Shown piece after piece: positions 57,801 through 64,000 of a DNA stretch of 64,000 bases. Each line of letters starts with the position of its first letter. Within the stretch, counting starts at the first letter, position 1. Where the stretch lies: the NCBI GenBank assembly GCA_015501585.1, contig JADNRY010000088.1, forward strand, positions 124,001-188,000, in the 5' to 3' direction. Source of the stretch: Rhodocollybia butyracea. Its lineage: Eukaryota; Basidiomycota; Agaricomycetes; Agaricales; Omphalotaceae. The translations under genes were made by a program, and so were the position numbers. A model generated the notes under the pieces. It saw only the letters and a program-made list of their open reading frames with translations. It was not told where the DNA came from and did not search any database.

Positions 57801-58385
57801 GAAGGGATATTAAGACGAGGAACGGATCCAGTATTGCCGACACAGAGCCCGTCGGTGCCGGTAGTCAGCTAGTTTCGTATTGAGTACATGCACATCCACA
57901 GGTGATTATAACACTTACATTGGCCATTTCCTCGATAGTCATTTGCATCACGACTGCCTGAGCCTTTGCAAACGCGTTGGACCAGGATTTTCCTCCGTTG
58001 GCACCGGCTAAAAACAAATCAGCGTCAAATGAAAGGGATCTCGAACCAGGAAGGGCGTACGGGCGATCCACTTTGCACTGTTTCCACTGTCGAGTGCGTC
58101 TGGAGGAGGCAAGACTGTAGCAGGACTGCTTTCAGAGGGCTGGGCGGAGCTTGTAGGAGAGCTGGTGGAGACCACAGGAGGGCTGGGCTGGGCGGGCTGG
58201 GTGTGGGCAGGAGGACTGGGCTTGGCGGGATGGGCGTGGGCCGGAGAATCATCCTTGTCGGGATGGACGGGGGCAGGAGGACCAGGCTTTGCGGCATGGG
58301 CTGTAGCAGGACCAGGTTCGGGGGCGTGGTCGGAGACTGCATGAGCCGATGCTACGAGAACAAGGAACAGAACCTGGAGCTTCAT
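54875..58385 (-). CDS. Secreted GH3 beta-glucosidase (856 aa, 19 exons)
   Basis: Hydrolyses terminal beta-glucosyl residues (cellobiose and related) outside the cell. Signal peptide [16 protein letters not shown], then a Pro/Ala/Ser/His-rich stretch to about residue 100, then the GH3 N-domain ([41 protein letters not shown] with the K-H pair near 264) and the catalytic nucleophile Asp in VVSDWGG (about 356). C-domain: [39 protein letters not shown]; then [13 protein letters not shown] and the FnIII-like end ([32 protein letters not shown]). Nineteen exons, 21-384 nt, with introns of about 45-60 nt; the lengths I derive sum to 2571 nt, exactly in frame. Last exon is 54875-54895. No CBM1 seen. 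Probably repressed by glucose as in relatives, but no site was identified. Confidence 0.9.
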
Positions 58386-59127
58386 CGTAGGACAGGGCAG
58401 GACAGGACTCGTTTTTCTTGAACGAAAGATCCTCCATTAAATATTTCCGGGGCAACTTGGTCTTTGTAAAACATGTTAGAAAGTCGATCGTTACGGAAGG
58501 AAGAAAGTTGAGGATTATTCGCTTTTACGCTGATGTGTGCCTTTCCGATTCAACGCTTTGGACCAGTAGTTTTGCAAACGCATGGCGGACCCAATTCTCG
58601 TCCCTAGATTAAGGGACCATGGCGGCTCGATGAGAGGCTTGGAGCTGCTTGGACAGTGTTAAAGTGAGCAAATGGAGGTTTTGGAACAATGGTGGTAGAT
58701 CCGGCCCGACTGAACGGACGGTCCGTACATCATTGTCCCGCATCCGCGTCGCGTTTATCCATTGTTCATCCAGAAACAGCTAAGAAACCAGTCTGTCCTT
58801 GAAGAGGAATGTCGATATTCCCCCCGTACATACTAGTACATACATTCCCCGCAAATCTCTTCCTGCAAGATGGAAAACGATAATCGGAGGCCGGACTTGC
58901 AAGAAGACAACGATTCACTTGAACTTTTACATTGAGGTCTCGAAATACATGCATGACATTCATTTCTTCGAGTTCCTGCCTTTCCCCCCTCGAACACTTC
59001 AGCTAGACGACGCTGAACGACCTTATCAAAACCCTCCTCTCCATTTCCCGTGGATCGATCAGGCCTGAATTTCGACATAAGGGCGGTGTTCTGCGGCCTC
59101 GGATACTCCTCGGATCTGTACCTATAG
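58386..59127. other. Intergenic upstream of GH3 gene
   Basis: 5' flank of the beta-glucosidase gene. No further gene recognised. Confidence 0.4.
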
Positions 59128-59409
59128 TTAGTCCATCAAATCAGGACCACTAAGTGTATCAGCAAAATATCCACCAATGTAACCAATGATCGACCATGGC
59201 AAAATCCACATTCCGGCCACCCACATCTTCCCAGATTCATCCAGCATTAAACAGATCAGATCTGCAGACAGTACGGCGAGCTTGAACAAGTTCTTATTGC
59301 CCAAACGGGGTGGAAGAGGAGGGGACCCGAGGAGTTGTAATGGTATGAGCCTGAGAAGGAAGCGGGCCAACCAATGAGCCAATGTGATTTTAGGGCAGTC
59401 CAACAACAT
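59128..59409 (-). CDS. Hypothetical small hydrophobic protein (93 aa)
   Basis: ATG-initiated frame only 6 nt after the kinase-like gene's stop on the same strand. Reads LGNKNLFKLAVLSADLICLM, then DESGKMWVAGMWILPWSIIG, with at least one plausible membrane helix. No family recognised. Such tight spacing is unusual between fungal genes, so it may be 3' UTR of the kinase gene or an alternative last exon. Confidence 0.3.
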   Translation of the reverse strand: MLLDCPKITLAHWLARFLLRLIPLQLLGSPPLPPRLGNKNLFKLAVLSADLICLMLDESGKMWVAGMWILPWSIIGYIGGYFADTLSGPDLMD

Positions 59410-59414
59410 ACTAC

Positions 59415-61181
59415 CTAAGCTCCGCTATCACCCTCCCTGAACCCCAGCCTCTCTCGTGTAATAGCCACTTCTGAACAAACCTTCCCATGACAAATGTGGT
59501 CAAGCTTGGAAAGCTCAAAATCGATTACTCTGATTGTACCACTCCCATCTTCGACCAAATTTCTTGGCTCGAAATCTCTGTGCTTGACTCCAATTGCATG
59601 GAGACTTTTAATGATGTTCATCACGTTTGCACTTGAAGAGAGGTTAGGATATTGCATCGATAACAAGCGCATACGTAGTAACATACCGTTACTTGTCAGT
59701 CAAGCTCTGCACAACCGTAACAGTCCAGAGGCTGCCCTTAAGGAAGGTTCCAGCATCGGCAAGAACGAGAACAGACTGGCTCTGAGTGAAGAAGTAGCCA
59801 TAGAAGTGAGGGATGATATCTGGAAGCTTCTTGGACACCATAGTGTACGCTGCAACTTCGCACTGGAACTGTTCATGCTGGCAACTGCAGTAGATTTTGT
59901 AGACAACTGGATGATGATCGAGGAAACCCTGATAAACATCTGCTCGCTCGCCACGATGCAGACGACGAGTGAGGACAACTTGACTCATCCTTATGCTAGT
60001 ACCTGAGAGTTGAATCTGGGTAGAGCAACGAGATAAAATCCTGGGCGAGCGGCGTGCGTGAGTTGAATATATAGATACACACATTTTGGAGCCCAGTGGA
60101 TGCAGTTTCATCACAAGTACTATTCTTGTCGAGCACCTTTGCCATATTAACGAGTGAATGGCTCCTCTTTGTCAGTGACTCGATTGCAAATTTTGGGTGG
60201 TTCCGGTTCTGTGAGCGTAGCATTTGGGAGTAGGAGATACACTGAGACAGGCAAGAATGGAATGGCATACAGGCCAGTCAGATAAGTCGAAAATTCGGCT
60301 GGTAAAGCTGGGAGGTTTTGATGTATGCGATAAATTTGTGATACAACAGCAGCCCAATGGCCAACCTGTAGTTCACCTACTCTATCACTAACCAGTACAA
60401 TATTTACCATCGAAAAAAAGTACTTACATATCTCCATAAACGAGACCCCCAATTCGTCGAAAAAAAATCCGACTTTTGCTGGAGCGTTTGCCTTGGTTTG
60501 CAAGAACAACTTGTTTGAAGCTATGATTGAGAGCAAATAGTTGTTAAGGGGAGCATACCTTGCTTATCATCGCTCTACCGTTAGCCTGCGTAGCTGGCTT
60601 ATAGATATGGTCCGCCACAATATCGTCAAGATGAGATGAAATGACGAGTGGTCGTTGGAATTCCACACTCAATGATTTGACAACAACCTCATCGAGCGAA
60701 ATGGGCATGTTTGCATCACAACCAAATGGCGATGGGAACGCCATTTCGACTCGAATGACTCCCTGTCCATTGACTAATGAGAAAAGCTCCTTCATCATCC
60801 ACTTAGCGCAGGAAAACCAAATGCGAAACAGTGATTCGATGTCTCTTTCGGTAGCGACACGGCAGTCAGGTAGCTCATCTTTAAGCTTTAAGCCTCGCGA
60901 GCGATAGTGTTGATGACCTTAGCAGGCAGATTATCGTCGAGTATCTCGTTAGTTTGAAGATACGAACGAAAGTCGTTCATAATTCGGGTCACGATGTCAG
61001 TGCCGTTATCGAGTCTACTTTGACGGAGGAAGTCTGTCGGATTGAGAGGGTGTGTAGGTGTGAAAGGTGTAGATGTGAAAGGATCGTGCGGATCGACGCT
61101 GGTGGAAGTATTCAAAATCTCAGGAGTTGGCGTGGGACGGTAGTCAAGAAATTGTCTCCATGTCATTGTTACATTTTCCAT
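59415..61181 (-). CDS. Atypical protein-kinase-like protein (488 aa, 7 exons)
   Basis: Exons (minus) 61181-60918, 60885-60559, 60509-60428, 60379-60180, 60136-60083, 60015-59693, 59631-59415; total 1467 nt, in frame. The N-terminal ~300 residues have no known domain (MENVTMTWRQFLDYRPTPTP; VGHWAAVVSQIYRIHQNLP). The C-terminal part is kinase-like: RLHRGERADVYQG, VVYKIY (beta-3 Lys about 349), CEVAAY, catalytic loop KHRDFEPRNL (Asp about 436, Asn 441) and VIDFELS in place of DFG. The C-lobe ends soon after, as in short fungal kinase-like families related to FunK1-type proteins. Activity is uncertain: Glu replaces the Gly of DFG. Intron 1 would be only 32 nt. Shares a 187-bp divergent promoter with the membrane-protein gene at 61369. 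Confidence 0.65.
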
Positions 61182-61281
61182 GGCGCAAGTAAAGGGAGTG
61201 GGGTTGAGAGACTTCTGAGAGCGAGTAAAGAGCAACCTTTAAAACTGGAAGAAAATGATGTAGCCCCTATGTTTGAATTTA

Positions 61282-61290
61282 GCGCTTATT
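61282..61290 (+). promoter_or_regulatory. GCGCTTATT sequence in divergent promoter
   Basis: Same core as the F-box upstream element, 78 bp before the ATG at 61369. Suggests the word may be a general start-site element in this genome. One occurrence, so weak. Confidence 0.3.
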
Positions 61291-61368
61291 ACTGATATGG
61301 ATCACGCGACTTTCGGACGTCAAGCGCGCTTCATCGCTGTCAACAACTACTCGTAACTCAGTCAGGGT

Positions 61369-62206
61369 ATGGATTCTCCGGACATTCACGATAAAAGTCC
61401 CTCATGGCCATCGTTGTACAATCCCCGGTCGGAACTTTTCGGTCTACCTCATCACAGACCCATTCAACCAGAAGGTTTCTACCTCATTAATTCTGGAGGT
61501 AGGCCTCGATAAAACACTGAGCATCTCTAGTTGAGAAGCTTCCAGACGTCTTTCGATTCACACTATACTGGACTCTGGTCTTTTACATCCCCGTCTTTGT
61601 GGTCTTCGGTCTATACGCTTTCTTCAACCTTACATTTCCTCCCAGGAAACGAACAAAAGGTTTAGAAGAACACGAGGACGAACCCGAGGAGGAGGCAGAA
61701 GAACTCACGGAAATGTACAATCCTCCTCGCTATCTTCGCGGCGGATACGACACTCTGCGCTCAGTTGCTGCTGCTTCACCTCGTCTCCCAAGTCCAACTT
61801 CAACCACCTCAGCAACTCATGCCTTGTTACTCTCGCCGGCTTCTCCAACCCCCCATATCTACCCTCCGAGTTCCACAGCCAACCTCACTCGAAACCCGAC
61901 TCCAAAGAGGAAAAAGAAACCAAAGAACGCACGGCGTTCCCGCGTCACCTTTGCTCTCCTTGTTCTCTTCACCTTTCTTCTCTTATCCCTCATCGGCGCC
62001 GTCATATCGTCTGCTATCGTAGGATACATCCTGACGGGGCTGTACGTGGCGGGAAATTTCTTCATGAGTACTTGGGTCCCACTTTTATGGGCGGCGATTA
62101 GCGTTATGGTGGGAATGCTGAAGTGAGTTTTTTTGTTGTTGTTGCGTCTAGGGATCGTTCTGATGTTTGGTGCAGCGTCTGGCCCTCTGTCATTAACCTG
62201 ATATAG
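61369..62206 (+). CDS. Fungal integral membrane protein (250 aa, 3 exons)
   Basis: Exons 61369-61498, 61531-62122, 62176-62206; 753 nt in frame. Short hydrophilic N-terminus (MDSPDIHDKSPSWPSLYNPR), helix TLYWTLVFYIPVFVVFGLYA at about 55-75, a long cytosol-like loop with an acidic cluster (EEHEDEPEEEAEEL) and Ser/Pro/Thr-rich part, a basic KRKKKPKNARR stretch, then helices VTFALLVLFTFLLLSLIGAV and AIVGYILTGLYVAGNF, STWVPLLWAAISVMVGML and the tail VWPSVINLI. The loop plus GYxLxGLYxAGxFxMSTWxPxxW arrangement fits a conserved uncharacterised fungal membrane-protein family. The first intron would be 32 nt, unusually short, but keeps the frame with proper GT..AG and a CTGA-type branch. Confidence 0.7.
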
Positions 62207-62910
62207 CACCATGGGTTCGCATATCCGGCCATTTGTTGCCTCATACATAGGTCATCCTGGTTCGCTTATTCCCAGTCGCCGCAAGTCAGGCTGCGCCTCG
62301 AAGAGTTCAGCTTTCTTTGAGCGCTATACGCGTCTTGATGTTCCTCCTAGTTTGTGGTTCGGTGCTTAAGACGCGGGAGATCCTGATGACACTGAAACTA
62401 ATAAGTTTCTGTGGTATACGAGGTACAGAATTACCGAACTACACAAGCTGCATAAAGGAGATGTCTTGTCCGCAAGTCTAACTTGGTTCGCAGAAGCAAA
62501 AAGATCTCATGACGGGATAGGCCGTCACTCGAATCTAGATTCAACAAAGCGAAGTTAGTGTCAGCGTACAAAACGCAGAGCAGGCGACATCTAAACTTGT
62601 ATGTAGAAGGGACTTCAGGACAATCTTTCCCATTCTCCTTTTCTACGGAAGTTTCATTTTGTGGATTCGAGTACATGTTCTGTAAGATCGGGAGACCTGA
62701 AGTTTAACAGATTACAATGCTGTTTGTGCTTGTAATAGTCTATACAAGGGTGGCTCTGCCGCCTTCGGGGTGGAGCGCTAGGTTCACCCAGTTCGAGAGG
62801 CATAGAATCTGCCATGGATTTTGTCAGCAGCATTTCGAGTGATTTTGAAGGATTATATTTATGCGGTGAAGCTACTGAACTTGTACATAATTGAGGGGGA
62901 TGAATTAGTC
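62207..62910. other. Intergenic, no gene recognised
   Basis: 3' flank of the membrane-protein gene. No supported feature. Confidence 0.4.
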
Positions 62911-63007
62911 GGGCGAGCGAAGCGCTTAGCGAAACCACTGATGGAGTGAACGAGCACAGCTACAATCTGCGGAGCGCCCGTTGACAGTGGATTTACTTCG
63001 CTCGCCC
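62911..63007. repeat. 12-bp perfect inverted repeat, 73-bp spacer
   Basis: GGGCGAGCGAAG at 62911-62922 and CTTCGCTCGCCC at 62996-63007. May be a hairpin or the ends of a tiny element. Confidence 0.7.
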
Positions 63008-63248
63008 CTTCTGCATAACATTACATGGAGCCATAGGCTCGTAATGCAAATTTCATATTGGGGAAGATATTGGGAGATGTCCATGAAGAACGAGTAAGAT
63101 GTATGTCAGGTGTAGACGGAGAAGTCAGATCGTCGAAATCTGCAGAGTTGATCTCTATGTGTCGCTTGGCAAGACACAGGTGGACAACTGTGGACAAGGG
63201 TGGAGAACTGGTGGCGGTCACAGTGAGTTGGATTGGTCTCTGGGATCG

Positions 63249-63357
63249 ACAACCTTGTTTACATTTATTTATTTGGGCCCTCCAATGTATTTGCGCAGTT
63301 GATAGATCTCCTTGCCGCAAGGCCAGGGTCCAAATGAATATACATAAACAAGGTTGT
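63249..63357. repeat. Fold-back element, ~35-bp inverted repeats (MITE-like)
   Basis: Left arm 63249-63283 starts ACAACCTTGTTTA; right arm 63323-63357 ends TAAACAAGGTTGT; arms match at most positions and enclose about 40 bp. No clear target duplication. Confidence 0.6.
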
Positions 63358-63539
63358 GAAAACCACTGTGGGTAAGCATTTGAGCTGTAAATTCTTGGTA
63401 AATTCCATGATCAGTCATCCCTGAATGCTAATAACTAACTATATTAGATGATTTCGAACTGAGGTTACTTATTGCTTGGTCCCCCCCCTCTTACACCAGC
63501 TTATACCTTGAAAACTCTGGATGAACCTCCAGGTCGGGG

Positions 63540-64000
63540 CTTCAGGTGAGTTGATTTCCCTCAAGGAATTACCACCCACCAAACACTACATAAATCAAGT
63601 ATTGGGCTTGGTGGCCACAATATGTGATATTGTTTTTACTGGGCGGGAGGAAGCGCAACATATATGGAAGTAAGGATGTTTGCTGATGTTCCTCGATATC
63701 AAACTGTTGATGTCGTCCTCAGAAAACCTTTGCGTATAACATTGGTCCGATGTCTTTTCGTTTTGATGCGATACCCCCCAGTTGCGATTCATATGTACGT
63801 AGAACAATTCTCTCGAGGGATTAATGCGCGCTAACCAGAATGTTAGTATCTACGCGATTTTTGCAAGCATGTGGATGAATGGTGCCGAGGGGGTCCCAGA
63901 AGAGCATCATTGCAATATCGTTATGATTTTCCGTATTATCACAGGGTCTATCATGCTCTTGTTACTGGACATGATTCTTATGCTCAGAGGTCCGTCCACA
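63540..64000 (+). pseudogene. DUF6533-type membrane protein, third copy, runs off window
   Basis: Exons matching the intact gene: IVFTGREEAQHIW, KPLRITLVRCLFVLM, IYAIFASMWMNGAEGVPEE and IFRIITGSIMLLLLDMILML up to the window end, with introns at the same positions. The acceptor used by exon 2 in the intact gene (TATTAG) is TATTGG here, and no clear exon 1 is seen (an ATGATCAGTCATCCCTGA stretch at about 63408 resembles it but stops at once). Possibly a pseudogene; the 3' half lies outside the window. Confidence 0.55.

Noticed and set aside
1..64000. CRISPR arrays, bacterial operons, rRNA or complete tRNA genes
   Set aside because: None seen; gene structure is eukaryotic throughout and the tandem repeats lack spacer organisation.

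Overview
The window looks like nuclear DNA of a mushroom-forming basidiomycete (Agaricomycetes). Evidence: genes are either intronless or split by many very short introns (about 32-80 nt, GT..AG, with CTRAY-like branch sites); gene density is low and repeat content is high; and the recognisable families (expanded F-box families, DUF6533-type membrane proteins, a HET domain, a copia element, a LINE of the mushroom RT type) are typical of that group. The species cannot be named from sequence alone.

Layout. From 1 to 38.8 kb lies an array of one intronless gene family on both strands: a short N-terminal segment (often with a Cys-x2-Cys pair), a coiled coil, an F-box-like motif, a variable leucine-rich middle and a strongly conserved C-terminus. 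Four copies read as intact (4532-6193, 13089-14708, 18531-20102, 20909-22549). Three full-length copies carry one small frameshift each (1827, 10149, 35448). Five more are truncated or decayed (3.7-4.2, 12.5-12.9, 22.8-24.0, 31.6-32.5 and 38.0-38.8 kb). Most copies share a GGCGCTTATTC element 17-40 bp before the ATG, and several plus-strand copies are preceded by a repeated 1-2.5 kb upstream module (U-block). A 5'-truncated LINE (27.3-28.9 kb), a broken F-box gene of another subfamily (29-29.7 kb) and an intron-rich seven-transmembrane gene with one frameshift (33.3-34.6 kb) interrupt the array.

A young 5.2 kb copia-type LTR retrotransposon (38823-44001, minus strand) ends the array. It truncates an F-box gene, has no target-site duplication, and its far flank is unrelated, so it marks a rearrangement breakpoint. 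From 45 to 54.8 kb is a duplicated region: two copies of a DUF6533-type membrane-protein gene (47571-50394 broken; 52266-53732 intact, 8 exons, 337 aa), a HET-domain pseudogene between them, three copies of a ~400 bp repeat, and a 1.27 kb non-autonomous LTR element (TRIM-like) with a perfect 5-bp target duplication sitting in an intron of the broken copy. A third, incomplete DUF6533 copy runs off the right edge.

The right end (54.9-62.2 kb) holds ordinary single-copy genes whose exon models close in frame: a secreted GH3 beta-glucosidase (19 exons, 856 aa), an atypical protein-kinase-like protein (7 exons, 488 aa) and, divergently transcribed from it, a small membrane protein (3 exons, 250 aa).

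The candidate for something under-described is the F-box array: many near-identical intact and single-frameshift paralogs with a common promoter-proximal element, in the same window as HET and membrane-protein families that also expand. That it is a rapidly turning-over substrate-recognition or self/non-self repertoire is inference; the sequence shows the amplification and decay, not the function.
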